Origin: Meridianimarinicoccus roseus
GTDB lineage: Bacteria; Pseudomonadota; Alphaproteobacteria; Rhodobacterales; Rhodobacteraceae
DNA: 64,000 bases
Assembly (NCBI RefSeq): GCF_003172915.1
Contig: NZ_QGKU01000021.1
Location: 31,196-95,195, forward strand
Reading direction: 5' to 3'
Below the pieces are notes generated by a model. It had not been told where the DNA came from and made no database searches. It saw nothing but the letters and a program-made list of their open reading frames with translations. Of the stretch, positions 16,610 through 27,246 are shown one piece after another (position 1 is the stretch's first letter; each line of letters begins with the position of its first letter). Both the position numbers and the translations under genes were made by a program.

Positions 16610-17293
16610 TCAGGCCGGAACCAGCCGCCCGTCCTGTAGCCGCAACTGGCGATCCATCCGCGCGGCAAGGTCGGGATTGTGCGTCGCCACAAGCGCCGCA
16701 AGGCCAGTCTCGCGCGCGAGCGCGACCATGACGGAGAACACCTGTTCCGCCGTCGCCGGATCGAGATTGCCTGTCGGTTCATCCGCCAGCAGCAGGCGCG
16801 GCCCGTTCGCGAGCGCGCGGCAGAAGGCGACGCGCTGCTGCTCGCCGCCCGACAGCGTGGCAGGGCGGTGCCCGGCACGGGCCGACAGGCCGACCCGGTC
16901 CAGAAGTTCACCCGCGCGCAGCCGCGCCGCGGCCATCGGCTGGCCAGCGGCCAGTTGCGGCAGCACCACGTTTTCCAGCGCGCTGAACTCGGGAAGAAGG
17001 TGATGAAACTGATAGACGAAACCGACCGTGTCGCGCCGCACCGCCGTACGCGCAGCCTCAGCCCGCCCCGCCATGTCCTGCCCGGCAATTCGCACCGTGC
17101 CCGCGTCGGGCCGGTCCAGCAAGCCCGCGATGTGGAGCAGCGTGGACTTGCCCGCACCCGATGGCGCCACAAGCGCCACCAGCGCGCCCGGCGCAAGCGA
17201 GAGATCCGCGCTACGCAGCACCGCGACCTCGCCCGGCGTGCCGGGATTGTAGCGGCGCACCACGCCTTCAAGGCTCAGCACGGCCTCAGGCAT
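16610..17293 (-). CDS. lolD: Lipoprotein-releasing system ATPase (LolD)
   Basis: A 227-residue ABC ATPase with Walker [14 protein letters not shown]-loop [17 protein letters not shown] (the HHLLPEF sequence is typical of LolD), signature [16 protein letters not shown] and Walker [13 protein letters not shown], with H-loop ATHNPD. It energises release of outer-membrane lipoproteins from the inner membrane. It overlaps the permease gene upstream by 8 bases, giving the lolC/E-lolD pair. Confidence 0.95.
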   Translation of the reverse strand: MPEAVLSLEGVVRRYNPGTPGEVAVLRSADLSLAPGALVALVAPSGAGKSTLLHIAGLLDRPDAGTVRIAGQDMAGRAEAARTAVRRDTVGFVYQFHHLLPEFSALENVVLPQLAAGQPMAAARLRAGELLDRVGLSARAGHRPATLSGGEQQRVAFCRALANGPRLLLADEPTGNLDPATAEQVFSVMVALARETGLAALVATHNPDLAARMDRQLRLQDGRLVPA

Positions 17294-18569
17294 CGCGCAG
17301 CGCCTCCACCGGGTTGAGCCGCGCCGCCCGCCGCGCCGGAAAGATCGTCACCACGCAGGACAGCGCAAGAGACAGCGCCACCGCTGTCAGAACGTCTCCC
17401 GCGCGCAATTCGGCCGGGAGGTAATAGATGCCGCGAATGACCGGATCCCAGACCCCGCCGCCCGACACGCCGTTCACCAGCGCGAAGATCGCGTCGATAT
17501 TCAGCGCGAAAAGGCAGCCCAGCACCACACCCGCCGCGGTACCGATAACGCCGACCGAAGTGCCGCAGATGAAGAACACGCGCATCACCGATCCCTCGCT
17601 CAGTCCGATGGTGCGCAGAATGCCGATATCGGCCTGCTTGTTCTTCACCAGCATGATAAGGCCGGACACGATGTTCATGGTGGCGATCAGTACGAGCACG
17701 GACAGGATCACGAACATAACGTTGTCCTCGACTTCAAGCGCGCGCAGGAAAGCGCCGGACCGGTCCTGCCAGGTCTGGAACGCGCCGCCGGGACCGGCTG
17801 CCTGCCACAGGCGCGGCATCACTCGCTCCAGCGCCTCGGGGTCGTCCAGAAGCAGTTCGATCTCGTCGGCGACGCCGTCGCGGTTGAAATAGGCCTGCGC
17901 CTCGGTGAAGGGCATGTAGATGCGGGTCGCGTCGATGTCATAGCGCCCGGCCGAAAAGATATAGGCGACCTCGTACACCCCGACGCGGGGCGAGGTGCCG
18001 AAGGGCGTGCGTGCCCCATCGGGCGAAACCAGACGCAGGCTGTCACCGACCGCAAGGCCCAACTGGCGCGCGATGCCCGCGCCTACGGCGATGCCGTCAC
18101 CGTAGCGGGCGAAATCACCGATGCCGGTCTCCGGGTCCACGATGCGCGGCAGCGCGGCCACGTCCGCCGCAGCCATGCCGACGACCATGACTCCGGCATT
18201 CCGCCCACCGAAACCCGCCAGCACCTGCCCGCGCACCACAGGGGCGACATGGGTCACACCCGGTACGGCGCGCAGTGCGTCGGCACGGGCGGTGTAGTCG
18301 GCGATGGTGTTGGTGCTGTTGCCCGCCTCGTCCAGCCGCGTGAAGCTGTAATAGGTCACATGGGCATTTGCCCCGAGGATCGTGTCCACGAATTCCGTCC
18401 GGAAGCCCGACCGCACGGCCAGCGTGGCGATCAATGCGAACACCGCCAGCGCGATGCCGATGAGCGAGATCCATGTCATGGCGCTGACGCCGCCTTCGGC
18501 CCGGGTGGCACGCAGGTAGCGCCAGGCGATCAGCCATTCATGGGCGGCGAACGGGCGGGGCGACGGCAC
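17286..18569 (-). CDS. lolC: Lipoprotein-releasing ABC permease (LolC/LolE family)
   Basis: A 427-residue inner-membrane permease with one N-terminal helix ([20 protein letters not shown]), a large periplasmic domain (about 50-270) and three C-terminal helices (about 280-310, 325-355, 385-410). The [19 protein letters not shown] start and SLIGIALAV segment are typical of LolC/E. A single permease gene is visible; whether it acts as a homodimer or has a second partner elsewhere is not visible. In related genomes this pair follows proS directly; here an extra gene intervenes. Confidence 0.92.
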   Translation of the reverse strand: MPSPRPFAAHEWLIAWRYLRATRAEGGVSAMTWISLIGIALAVFALIATLAVRSGFRTEFVDTILGANAHVTYYSFTRLDEAGNSTNTIADYTARADALRAVPGVTHVAPVVRGQVLAGFGGRNAGVMVVGMAAADVAALPRIVDPETGIGDFARYGDGIAVGAGIARQLGLAVGDSLRLVSPDGARTPFGTSPRVGVYEVAYIFSAGRYDIDATRIYMPFTEAQAYFNRDGVADEIELLLDDPEALERVMPRLWQAAGPGGAFQTWQDRSGAFLRALEVEDNVMFVILSVLVLIATMNIVSGLIMLVKNKQADIGILRTIGLSEGSVMRVFFICGTSVGVIGTAAGVVLGCLFALNIDAIFALVNGVSGGGVWDPVIRGIYYLPAELRAGDVLTAVALSLALSCVVTIFPARRAARLNPVEALRDA

Positions 18570-18681
18570 GGGCAGGCTCCTTATCGGTGCCCCCTTCTGT
18601 CGCGCGACGGCGACGGCGTCAATGTGTGGTGCGGAGTTGCCGCTCCGGGGGCGGCTCGGAGTGCTGCGGCCCGAAAATGGC

Positions 18682-19275
18682 CTATCTCGGCGGCTTCAAC
18701 GTCCACGACTTCGAGTTGATCTCTCCCTTGCCCGTCACACGGACCAGATGGAACTCGACGACGAAGTCGGTCGGCCGTTTCAATGGCGGCGGCGCATAGT
18801 TCGGATCTTTCTCAAGCTCTTCGAGAAGTCGATCTATTTCCGTCTGGGTCAAATGTTCGCCGCCCAGTTCAAAATAGGGGAGCAACAGTTCCGCTCCTTC
18901 GCCCAGGGTTATCTTCTCGATCTTCCAGTCACGGCCGCCCCCGGTCGGCGGATAGAGCGCATAGCTGTGGTCCTTGTCACCGCTGTAGTTGGACAACATC
19001 GTTGCGCTTACAGCCACTTGCAGCCGATCACGTACGAAGGAGTTTCCGCCCTGCTTCTGCTGCGCGCTTTCGCGCGCCGTGTTGTACTTGACCTCGATGA
19101 AGCGCAGCACCTTCGGCCCGGTCAGAAGCCGCAGGCCGACGAGATCGATGCCGTTTCCGGAACTGTTGCGCAGCAGAAGGATCGTCTCGAACCCTTGTCG
19201 CTGCATGTCGTACAACACACGCAGCTCGGCCCGATCGCCTGAAGTGTCCTTGAAGAGCGTGTCCGGTCCGGCCAT
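18682..19275 (-). CDS. Orphan protein with PD-(D/E)XK nuclease-like core
   Basis: Not a named family I can identify. The 197-residue protein has no signal or membrane helix. Residues 38-66 show SSGNGIDLVGLRLL then FIEVKYN: D44, E61 and K63 match the D...ExK catalytic core of the PD-(D/E)XK (restriction-endonuclease-like) fold, and Q73 could be part of an extended motif. The C-terminal 100 residues look helical and charged (TQTEIDRLLEELEKD). The gene has noticeably lower GC and different codon use than proS and lolC on its two sides, which suggests acquisition. Nuclease activity is inference from three residues and context in a beta-strand pattern. Confidence 0.7.
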   Translation of the reverse strand: MAGPDTLFKDTSGDRAELRVLYDMQRQGFETILLLRNSSGNGIDLVGLRLLTGPKVLRFIEVKYNTARESAQQKQGGNSFVRDRLQVAVSATMLSNYSGDKDHSYALYPPTGGGRDWKIEKITLGEGAELLLPYFELGGEHLTQTEIDRLLEELEKDPNYAPPPLKRPTDFVVEFHLVRVTGKGEINSKSWTLKPPR

Positions 19276-19355
19276 GCTGTCGGTCCCATCGGCCTACCGC
19301 GGCTTGCAGAACGATGGCCCAGAAGTTTGCTGTTCACTATTCCTGAAATCCTGAC

Positions 19356-20693
19356 TCAGATGTTCGCATAGATCTCCGCGATGCGCGAAACGGCGGCTTC
19401 CGGCGTCATCTCGATGCTCTCGCCGCTCCGGCGACCTGTCAGTTCCACCACCCCGTTCTTCAGCCCGCGCGGGCCGACGGTGATCCGCCAAGGCAGGCCG
19501 ATCAGGTCCATTGTGGCGAACTTGCCGCCTGCCCGTTCGTTGCGGTCGTCATAAAGCGGCTCCAGCCCGCGCGCGGTCAGCGCCGCGTAAAGCTGCTCGC
19601 AGGCCGCGTCGGCTTCGGCGTCGCCTTGCTTGAGGTTCACGATGCCACAATGGAACGGCGTGACCCCCTCGGGCCAGATGATGCCCTTTTCGTCATGGCT
19701 CGCCTCGATGATGGCGCCGACAAGACGGCTGACGCCTATCCCGTGGCTGCCCATGTGCACCGGCACCTGCTCCTGCTTCTCGTTCACCACGGTGGCGCCC
19801 ATCGCTTCGGAATACTTGGTGCCGAAATAGAAGATCTGCCCCACCTCGATCCCGCGCGCGGTGCGGCGGCGCGCTTCGGGAACCTTGGCGAACTCGGCCT
19901 CGTCATGCGTTTCGTCGGTGCGGGCGTAGCGCGAGGTGAATTCACTCAGCACGGCCTGGCACTGCTCCACGCTGTCATAGTCGATGTCCCGGTCGCCGAA
20001 TTTCAGGTCCGTGATCTCGCTGTCATAGAACACCTCGGACTCGCCGGTTTCGGCCAGCACAAGGAACTCATGGGTGTTGTCGCCGCCCATCGCCCCGCTG
20101 TCGGCACGCATCGGGATCGCCTGAAGGCCCATGCGCTCATAGGTCCGAAGATAGCTGACCAGATGGCGGTTGTAGGCGTGCAGCGCGTCTTCCATCGTCA
20201 GGTCGAAATTGTAGCCGTCCTTCATCAGGAACTCGCGCCCGCGCATCACGCCGAAACGGGGGCGCACCTCGTCCCGGAATTTCCATTGCACATGATACAG
20301 CGTGAGCGGCAGATCCTTGTAGCTGCCCACATGCGCCCGGAAGATGTCGGTGATCAGTTCCTCGTTGGTCGGGCCATACAGCATGTCGCGCCCGTGCCGG
20401 TCGGTAATGCGCAGCATCTCGGCGCCGAATGCATCGTAGCGGCCGCTCTCGCGCCATAGGTCGGCAGATTGCAAGGTCGGCATCAGCATCGCGACATGCC
20501 CGGCGCGGGCCTGTTCCTCGTGCACGATCTGCTCGATACGCCGCAGCACCTTGAACCCCAGCGGCAGCCACGAATAGATCCCGGCGCTGGCCTGCTTGAT
20601 CATGCCTGCGCGCAGCATGAGCCGATGGCTCACGATCTGTGCCTCGGACGGCGTTTCCTTCAGCACGGGCAGGAAATATCGGGACAGGCGCAT
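19356..20693 (-). CDS. proS: Prolyl-tRNA synthetase, short alphaproteobacterial form
   Basis: A 445-residue class II aminoacyl-tRNA synthetase that charges tRNA-Pro. Motif 1 region ([19 protein letters not shown]), motif 2 ([20 protein letters not shown]) and motif 3 ([14 protein letters not shown]) are intact, followed by the anticodon domain. The large INS editing domain of E. coli-type ProRS (572 residues) is absent, as in other alphaproteobacteria, so clearing of Ala-tRNA-Pro would fall to free-standing INS-type deacylases outside this window. The start at 20693 begins [15 protein letters not shown], the family N-terminus. Confidence 0.97.
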   Translation of the reverse strand: MRLSRYFLPVLKETPSEAQIVSHRLMLRAGMIKQASAGIYSWLPLGFKVLRRIEQIVHEEQARAGHVAMLMPTLQSADLWRESGRYDAFGAEMLRITDRHGRDMLYGPTNEELITDIFRAHVGSYKDLPLTLYHVQWKFRDEVRPRFGVMRGREFLMKDGYNFDLTMEDALHAYNRHLVSYLRTYERMGLQAIPMRADSGAMGGDNTHEFLVLAETGESEVFYDSEITDLKFGDRDIDYDSVEQCQAVLSEFTSRYARTDETHDEAEFAKVPEARRRTARGIEVGQIFYFGTKYSEAMGATVVNEKQEQVPVHMGSHGIGVSRLVGAIIEASHDEKGIIWPEGVTPFHCGIVNLKQGDAEADAACEQLYAALTARGLEPLYDDRNERAGGKFATMDLIGLPWRITVGPRGLKNGVVELTGRRSGESIEMTPEAAVSRIAEIYANI

Positions 20694-20844
20694 GGGGACC
20701 CCTTTTAAGCGTTGATGCGTGCGCCTGCCACTAGGACAAATGGGTGCGCCGCACAAGGCGCGGCGGGCCCGGCGGGGGCCGTCGGCGCTTGCGCGGGCGG
20801 CGCGCATCGGCCAGAACGGAGCCAGCAGCAAGCACAGGGGCATC

Positions 20845-21993
20845 ATGGCACTTCCGGCACAGCAACAGGTGAAATACTGGGGGATCGCGGCGGCGCTGCT
20901 GCTTGTGGTGCTGTGGCTGCTGGGCAACGTGCTGCTGCCCTTCATCCTTGGCGGGGCCATCGCCTACCTGCTCGATCCGCTGGCGGACCGTCTGGAACGG
21001 CTGGGTCTGTCGCGGGTCATGGCGACGGTGGTGATTACCGTGTTGATCCTGTTCGTCGCGCTGCTGGCGCTGCTGCTGGTGGTGCCGACACTGATCCGCC
21101 AGGCCATCGACCTGGCCGAAACCGCGCCGGAGCTGGCCCGTAACCTGCTGGCCTTCTTCGAGGCGCGCTTCCCCCGAGCGATGGAACACAGTGCCACGCT
21201 GAGCGAGACGATCCCCGGCCTTGGCGACACGATCCGCGAACGGGGCGTGGCGCTGCTGAACGGCGTTCTGACCTCGGCCATGAGTATCGTCAACATCGTC
21301 GTGCTGATCTTCATCGTGCCGGTGGTGTCGTTCTACATGCTGATCGACTGGGACCGCATGGTCGCCAGCGTGGACGAATTGGTGCCGCTGGACCATGCGC
21401 CGGTGGTACGGCGGCTCGCGTCGGAAATCGACCGCACGCTGGCCTCGTTCATCCGCGGCCAGGGCATGGTCTGCCTGATCCAGGGCACGTTCTATTCGGT
21501 CGCGCTTATGCTGGCGGGGCTGAATTTCGGTTTGGTCGTGGGAGCGGTCGCGGGCCTGATCTCGTTCATCCCTTATGTCGGCGCATTGGTCGGGGGTGCG
21601 CTTGCGATCGGTCTGGCGGTGTTCCAGTTCTGGAACGACCCGCTGATGATCGCGCTGATCGCGGGGATATTCATGTTCGGCCAACTGGTCGAAGGCAACA
21701 TCCTGACCCCGAAGCTGGTGGGCGGTTCCGTCGGCCTGCATCCGGTCTGGCTTCTGTTGGCGCTGTCGATCTTCGGTGCGCTGTTCGGGTTCGTAGGCAT
21801 GCTGGTCGCGGTGCCGGTATCGGCGATGATCGGCGTAATCGTGCGCTTCTTCGTGGCCGAGTATCGTACCGGGCGGCTCTATCTCGGGCTCAAGGCGCTG
21901 GAACGCGACGCCGCCCTTCAGGGGGACGGGGCCGCGGCGCCTGACAGCGCGGCCAAGGCGGCGCACGATCAGCGCGACGCGCCTGAAACATGA
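20845..21993 (+). CDS. AI-2E/PerM family membrane transporter
   Basis: A 382-residue inner-membrane protein with about eight helices: two near the N-terminus ([33 protein letters not shown]), an extended cytoplasmic-face region, and a C-terminal set including [20 protein letters not shown] with the conserved proline-glycine motif of this family, then the [17 protein letters not shown] signature. Substrates of the family are diverse (autoinducer-2, ions) and cannot be set here. First gene of an apparent operon with hdaA, ppk and ppx; its stop overlaps hdaA (ATGA). Confidence 0.9.
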   Translation: MALPAQQQVKYWGIAAALLLVVLWLLGNVLLPFILGGAIAYLLDPLADRLERLGLSRVMATVVITVLILFVALLALLLVVPTLIRQAIDLAETAPELARNLLAFFEARFPRAMEHSATLSETIPGLGDTIRERGVALLNGVLTSAMSIVNIVVLIFIVPVVSFYMLIDWDRMVASVDELVPLDHAPVVRRLASEIDRTLASFIRGQGMVCLIQGTFYSVALMLAGLNFGLVVGAVAGLISFIPYVGALVGGALAIGLAVFQFWNDPLMIALIAGIFMFGQLVEGNILTPKLVGGSVGLHPVWLLLALSIFGALFGFVGMLVAVPVSAMIGVIVRFFVAEYRTGRLYLGLKALERDAALQGDGAAAPDSAAKAAHDQRDAPET

Positions 21994-22661
21994 TGGGGGC
22001 ACGGCAACTCGTGCTCGACCTCGACACCGGCCCGCGCCTTGGCCGCGAGGATTTCATGCCGAGCCAGGCCAACGCTGCCGCGCTCGAGGCGGTGGACGGC
22101 TGGCAGGAGTGGCCCGACCTGCGAATGATCCTTGCCGGTCCCGGCGGGTCCGGGCGCACCCATCTTGCCGCAATCTGGGCCGCCGACGCCGGTGCCGCTC
22201 ACCTGTCCGGACACACGCTGGCGCTGCCGGAACCCGCCCGCGCCTATGCAGTGGACGATGCCGATGCAGCGGCCGGAAACGCGGCCCGCGAGGAGGCGCT
22301 GTTTCACCTGCTGAACCGCGCGGCGGCGCAACGCGCGCCGGTGCTGATGACTGCCCGCGACACGCCCGGCACTTGGGGCATCGCCCTGCCCGACCTCAAC
22401 AGCCGCCTTCTGGCCTGCGCGGTGACGCGTCTGGACCGCCCGGACGACACCCTTCTCTACATGACGCTCGTGAAACTGGGGGACGAACGGCAGCTTGCGC
22501 TGGATACCGCCACGCTGGATTTTCTCCTCGCGCGGATGGACAGGTCACTGAGCAGCGCGCACCGGGTCATCGCAGCGCTTGACCACGCCGCCGTCAGCCG
22601 TCAGAAGCGGGTCTCGCGCGCGCTGGCCGCCGAAGTGCTGGCGCAGATGCAAACCCGATAA
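21990..22661 (+). CDS. hdaA: DnaA-like replication regulator (HdaA/Hda type)
   Basis: A 223-residue protein related to DnaA domain III. The start [21 protein letters not shown] and the P-loop variant ILAGPGGSGRTHLAAIWA are typical of alphaproteobacterial HdaA, which stimulates ATP hydrolysis on DnaA at the beta clamp to prevent over-initiation. The N-terminal QLVLDL can act as the clamp-binding motif. Sensor-like region RLLACAVTRLDRPDD follows. It is between the permease (4-base overlap) and ppk (5-base gap). Confidence 0.88.
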   Translation: MMGARQLVLDLDTGPRLGREDFMPSQANAAALEAVDGWQEWPDLRMILAGPGGSGRTHLAAIWAADAGAAHLSGHTLALPEPARAYAVDDADAAAGNAAREEALFHLLNRAAAQRAPVLMTARDTPGTWGIALPDLNSRLLACAVTRLDRPDDTLLYMTLVKLGDERQLALDTATLDFLLARMDRSLSSAHRVIAALDHAAVSRQKRVSRALAAEVLAQMQTR

Positions 22662-22666
22662 CGGCC

Positions 22667-24895
22667 ATGCCCCTGATCCCGCTTACCCTCACCGATTTCG
22701 ACGCTTTGCCTGCTTCGTCCAGCAGCGCAAATTTCCTGTCCGCGCCGCGGCCCGACCCCGTCGTGATCGAAGGCGCGGAACCTGGCAGCCCGGACCGGTT
22801 CTTCAACCGCGAACTGTCCTGGCTGGCGTTCAACTGGCGCGTGCTGGAAGAGGCTGAGAACCCCGCGGTGCCGCTGCTGGAACGGCTGCGCTTCGTATCG
22901 ATTTCAGCAAACAACCTTGACGAATTCTACACCGTCCGCGTTGCAGGCCTGCGCGAACTGGCCCGCGAGGGGAACGCGACCCCTGCGGCGGACGGTTTGA
23001 CACCGGCCCAGCAGCTCGTGCTGATCGACACCGATGCACGGGCGCTGATGCAGGCACAGCAGCGGGCCTTCGCCACGCTGAGGCGCGAGTTGGAAAGCGC
23101 GGGCATCCACATCGTCGGGCGCAACCGCCTGACACGATCGGACCGGACCTATCTCGAACAGGTGTTCCTGACGCAGGTTTTCCCGGTGCTGTCGCCCCTG
23201 GCGATCGACCCGGCGCATCCGTTCCCCTTTATCCCCAACACCGGGCTGGTGCAGGCACTGAAACTGGAACGGCGCTCCGACGGCAAGGAATTGCGCGCAC
23301 TGCTGCCTATCCCACAGCAGATCAACCGCTTCGTGCGGCTGCCCTCCAAGTCGGGCGAGCACCGGTTCCTCCTGCTGGAGGACCTGCTTCTGCTGCATCT
23401 CGGCAGTCTGTTTCCGGGCTACAAGCTGACCGGGGATTGCCAGTTCCGGGTGCTGCGCGACAGCGATCTCGAGGTCGAGGAAGAAGCCGAGGATCTCGTG
23501 CGCGAGTTCGAGACCGCGTTGAAGCGCCGCCGCCGGGGCGAGGTCGTGCGCCTGAAGATCTCGGGCGGCGCGCCCGACGACCTGCGCGCGGTGATAAGCC
23601 GGGAATTGCGCGTCAGCGAGGACGAAATCATCGAAATCCGCGGCATGATCGGGATCGTCGACCTGAAAGAGCTGGTGCTGGACCAACGGCCCGACCTACT
23701 GTGGCCGTCCTATACACCCCGCGTGCCAGAACGGGTGCAGGACCATGACGGCGACATGTTCCGGGCCATCGCGCAGAAGGACATGCTGCTGCACCACCCC
23801 TACGAGACGTTCGACATGGTGGTCCGGTTCCTGCAGCAGGCCGCGCGCGACCCCAACGTGCTGGCGATCAAGCAGACGCTCTATCGTACGTCCCATGACA
23901 GCCCCATCGTGGCCGCGCTGTGCGAGGCGGCCGAGGATGGCAAATCCGTCACCGCATTGGTGGAACTGAAGGCACGCTTCGACGAGGCGGCGAACATCCG
24001 CCAGTCGCGCACGCTGGAACGGTCCGGCGCGCATGTGGTCTACGGCTTCGTCAACTACAAGACGCACGCGAAGATCAGCAGCGTGGTGCGCCGCGAAGGC
24101 GACAGGCTGGTGACCTATTCCCACTACGGCACCGGCAACTACCACCCGATCACCGCGCGGGTCTATACCGACCTGAGCTATTTCACCTGCGACGAGGCGC
24201 TGGGGCGCGACGCGACCAAGGTGTTCAACTACCTGTCCGGCTACGCCCCGCCCCAAGAACTGGAAAACCTGTCGATCAGCCCGCGGGACATGAAGGCCGA
24301 CATCATCGCCATGCTGGAGGCCGAGGCGGACCATGCCCGCGCCGGGCGCCCGGCGCAGGTCTGGATCAAGATGAACGCGCTGATCGAACCCGAGGTGATT
24401 GACGCGCTCTATGCCGCCAGCGGCGCGGGCGTGCAGATCATGTGCGTGATCCGCGGCATCTGCGGGCTGCGGCCCGGCATTCAGGGCCTGAGCGAGAACA
24501 TCCGGGTGAAATCCATCGTCGGACGGTTTTTGGAACATTCGCGGATCATCTGTTTCGGCAACGGACACGGACTGCCGTCGTCAGAAGCGCGGGTGTTCAT
24601 CTCTTCCGCGGACTGGATGGGCCGCAACCTCAACCGCCGCGTCGAGACGCTTGTTGAATGCCACAACGGCACCGTGAAGGAACAGATCGTAGGGCAGATC
24701 ATGGCCGCGAACCTTTATGACGAGGCGCAAAGCTGGGTCTTGCAGCCTGACGGGCAGTTTCACCGCGACAGCGAAGCCGCCGCGGGCGGTTTCAACTGTC
24801 ACCATTTCTTCATGCAGAACCCGTCGCTGTCGGGACGCGGATCGGCCGGCGCCGATGACGTTCCGCGGCTTGCACGGCATCGCGATGTGCGGTGA
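22667..24895 (+). CDS. ppk: Polyphosphate kinase 1
   Basis: A 742-residue PPK1 that reversibly forms polyphosphate from ATP. The N domain starts FFNRELSWLAFNWRVLEEAE (typical DRFFNRELSWL), then the H domain, and two phospholipase D-like C domains. The autophosphorylated histidine region SHYGTGNYHP and the later VRVKSIVGRFLEHSR-type motif (here RVKSIVGRFLEHSRI) are intact. It lies 5 bp after hdaA and 55 bp before ppx, so synthesis and degradation of polyphosphate are encoded together. Confidence 0.98.
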   Translation: MPLIPLTLTDFDALPASSSSANFLSAPRPDPVVIEGAEPGSPDRFFNRELSWLAFNWRVLEEAENPAVPLLERLRFVSISANNLDEFYTVRVAGLRELAREGNATPAADGLTPAQQLVLIDTDARALMQAQQRAFATLRRELESAGIHIVGRNRLTRSDRTYLEQVFLTQVFPVLSPLAIDPAHPFPFIPNTGLVQALKLERRSDGKELRALLPIPQQINRFVRLPSKSGEHRFLLLEDLLLLHLGSLFPGYKLTGDCQFRVLRDSDLEVEEEAEDLVREFETALKRRRRGEVVRLKISGGAPDDLRAVISRELRVSEDEIIEIRGMIGIVDLKELVLDQRPDLLWPSYTPRVPERVQDHDGDMFRAIAQKDMLLHHPYETFDMVVRFLQQAARDPNVLAIKQTLYRTSHDSPIVAALCEAAEDGKSVTALVELKARFDEAANIRQSRTLERSGAHVVYGFVNYKTHAKISSVVRREGDRLVTYSHYGTGNYHPITARVYTDLSYFTCDEALGRDATKVFNYLSGYAPPQELENLSISPRDMKADIIAMLEAEADHARAGRPAQVWIKMNALIEPEVIDALYAASGAGVQIMCVIRGICGLRPGIQGLSENIRVKSIVGRFLEHSRIICFGNGHGLPSSEARVFISSADWMGRNLNRRVETLVECHNGTVKEQIVGQIMAANLYDEAQSWVLQPDGQFHRDSEAAAGGFNCHHFFMQNPSLSGRGSAGADDVPRLARHRDVR

Positions 24896-24950
24896 CGGTT
24901 GACGCAAAAGGCAAGTGCGGGTCAGTGTCGGATCAGCACGCGGAGGAGTC

Positions 24951-26510
24951 ATGAACATCGCTGCGGACGCAAGACAAGAGGAGTGGGGCCCGTTCGGCCG
25001 CCCCCTGTTCGACGATCCCGCCGTGCGGCGCCTGTCGCGCGTGGGCGTCGTGGACGTGGGGTCAAACTCCGTCCGGCTGGTGATCTTCGACGGCGCAGCG
25101 CGCAGTCCCGCGTATTTCTACAATGAAAAGGTGATGTGCGGCCTTGGCGATGGAATGTCTGATACCGGACGGCTGAACCCGGAAGGCAAGGTCCGCGCAC
25201 TGGACGCGATCCGCCGGTTCCAGACGCTGGCGGACGGGCTGGGGCTGGCCCCGCTCAGCGCGGTGGCGACAGCGGCGGTGCGCGAGGCCGAGGACGGGCA
25301 GGATTTTCAGGACGAAGTCACGCGCGAGACCGGCCTGACACTGTACGTCATCGACGGGCCGGAAGAGGCACGACTGTCCGCGCAGGGCGTTCTGCTGGGC
25401 TGGCCGCGTGCCGACGGACTGGTCTGCGACATCGGCGGGTCGTCCATGGAACTGGCGGTACTGTCCGAAGGCACGGTCGGGCGGCGCGAGACATCGGCGC
25501 TTGGGCCGTTGAAACTGCGCGACGTGCCGGGAGGGCGCAAGGGGATGCGCGCGCATATCGACGCGGAACTGGCGCAACTGCGCGAACGGATGGGCGAGAC
25601 GCCGGACCGGCTGTTTCTCGTGGGCGGCTCGTGGCGGGCGATCGCCAAGATCGACATGGCGCGGCGCAACTACCCGCTCAAGGTGCTGCACGAATACCAG
25701 ATGCGGCCCACCGACCTGCGCACCACGCTGAAATGGATCGCCGACACCGACCCGGTGACGCTCAAATCCACGAGCGGCGTGTCCGGATCGCGACTGGCGC
25801 TTGTGCCCTATGCCGCCGAGGTGCTGACCGGGGTGCTGCGCGTGCTCAAGCCGCGCGAGATATTCATCTCCAGCTACGGTCTCCGCGAAGGGCTGCTGTA
25901 TGAACAGATGCCGCAGATGCTGCGCGACCGAGACCCGCTGATAGAGGCGTGTCGCTTTGCCGAGAGCAAGGATTCGCGCGTTCCGGGGTTCGGCAAGGTA
26001 CTGTATCGCTTCATCAGACCGATCTATAGCCGAACGAACGATGCCCGCCTGCGCCTGATCCGTGCCGCCTGCCTGCTGCATGACGTCAGCTGGCGCAGCC
26101 ATCCCGACTATCGCGGCGACGTTTGCTTCGATTACGCAACGCGCGCCAATTTCGGCGGTTTGAGCCACGTGGAACGAATCTTCCTCGGGCTATCGCTGAT
26201 GCACCGGTACAAAAACAGCCGCAGCCGGGGCCGGTTCGACGAACTGGTCGAGATGATCGATCCGGAGGACGTGAAACAGGCCGAGATCCTCGGTCGCGCA
26301 ATGCGCTTCGGGGCGATGTTCACCGCGCAGAAGGCCGATCACATGGGCACGTTGCGCTGGCACCCGAACAAAAAGCGGCTGGTGCTGTCCATCGGTCCGC
26401 AAGCCATGGCGCTTTATGGTGAGGTCGCGCAGTCGCGGTTCGCCGCGCTGGCCAAGGCGCTTGGCGCCGAAACCGAGGTCGTCGCGCTGCGGCGCGCGCA
26501 GGTGGACTGA
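24951..26510 (+). CDS. ppx: Exopolyphosphatase/GppA-family phosphatase (Ppx)
   Basis: A 519-residue protein of the Ppx/GppA class (sugar-kinase/Hsp70/actin fold): VVDVGSNSVRLVIFD is the first phosphate loop, CDIGGSSMELAVL the second. The C-terminal 200 residues form the helical HD-like domain (LLHDVSWRSHPDYRG). It hydrolyses polyphosphate ends or pppGpp. The ATG at 24951 has GGAGG just upstream (CGGAGGAGTC). Last gene of the permease-hdaA-ppk-ppx run. Confidence 0.95.
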   Translation: MNIAADARQEEWGPFGRPLFDDPAVRRLSRVGVVDVGSNSVRLVIFDGAARSPAYFYNEKVMCGLGDGMSDTGRLNPEGKVRALDAIRRFQTLADGLGLAPLSAVATAAVREAEDGQDFQDEVTRETGLTLYVIDGPEEARLSAQGVLLGWPRADGLVCDIGGSSMELAVLSEGTVGRRETSALGPLKLRDVPGGRKGMRAHIDAELAQLRERMGETPDRLFLVGGSWRAIAKIDMARRNYPLKVLHEYQMRPTDLRTTLKWIADTDPVTLKSTSGVSGSRLALVPYAAEVLTGVLRVLKPREIFISSYGLREGLLYEQMPQMLRDRDPLIEACRFAESKDSRVPGFGKVLYRFIRPIYSRTNDARLRLIRAACLLHDVSWRSHPDYRGDVCFDYATRANFGGLSHVERIFLGLSLMHRYKNSRSRGRFDELVEMIDPEDVKQAEILGRAMRFGAMFTAQKADHMGTLRWHPNKKRLVLSIGPQAMALYGEVAQSRFAALAKALGAETEVVALRRAQVD

Positions 26511-26562
26511 CCGGGCGCCGCCCGGCCATTTGCACGGCACTTGCGGGCACAGCCGATGACCT

Positions 26563-27246
26563 TCAGGACGCGCGCAGCGCCTGCACGTCTTCCCAAGCGC
26601 GGTTGATCGCCACCAGCCGCTGTTCGGCCAGCTTGACCGCCTCCTGCGGCACGCCGCGGGCCGCCAGCCGGTCGGGATGGCAGTCACGCACCTGCGCACG
26701 CCAGGCCGCCCGCACCTCGGCCTGCGGCGCGTCGGGCGAAACGCCCAGCACAGCGAAGGGGTCTTTCTCGGCGTCCTCCACGAAGCGGGCGCGCAGGCGG
26801 CGGAATCGCGCCTCATCCATGCCGAAAATCCCGGCGACGGCGCGCAAGAAGGCGTCCTCGTCCTCGTGGTAGTCGCCATCGGCGAGCGCGATGTGGAAAA
26901 GCCCCTCCAACAGATCACACAGCGCCGGATGGCCGGTCCCGAACATCCCCGCGATGCGTCGCGCATAGGCATCGAAGCCCGCCACGTCCTGCCGCGCGAG
27001 GTTGAACACGCGGGCGGCGTTGTCCTCTTCGCCGGGGGGAATGTGGAACACGTCGCGAAAGGCCGCGACCTCGGACCGGGTGACTTGCCCGTCCGCCTTG
27101 GCCATCTTGGCCCCCAGCGCGATGATCGCGATTGTGAAGGCGACCGACCGTTCCGGCGGCGTGCGCAACCGGTCGAAAACGGCGGACAGCGGCTGCCCGT
27201 CGCGCAGGGCCGCCAGCGCGTCGGAGATGCGGGACCAGATCGACAT
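26563..27246 (-). CDS. DjlA-like protein: TerB domain plus J domain
   Basis: A 227-residue protein with a TerB-like helical domain (about 30-150, including VAFTIAIIALGAKMAKADGQ and the acidic DGDYHEDEDAF) and a C-terminal J domain (about 162-225) with the HPD tripeptide (CHPDRLAARG) that stimulates DnaK ATPase. Unlike E. coli DjlA the N-terminal membrane anchor is weak; only residues 35-50 are hydrophobic. Likely a cochaperone. It stands alone, downstream of mcm on the same strand after about 200 bp of GC-rich hairpin-prone sequence. Confidence 0.88.
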   Translation of the reverse strand: MSIWSRISDALAALRDGQPLSAVFDRLRTPPERSVAFTIAIIALGAKMAKADGQVTRSEVAAFRDVFHIPPGEEDNAARVFNLARQDVAGFDAYARRIAGMFGTGHPALCDLLEGLFHIALADGDYHEDEDAFLRAVAGIFGMDEARFRRLRARFVEDAEKDPFAVLGVSPDAPQAEVRAAWRAQVRDCHPDRLAARGVPQEAVKLAEQRLVAINRAWEDVQALRAS

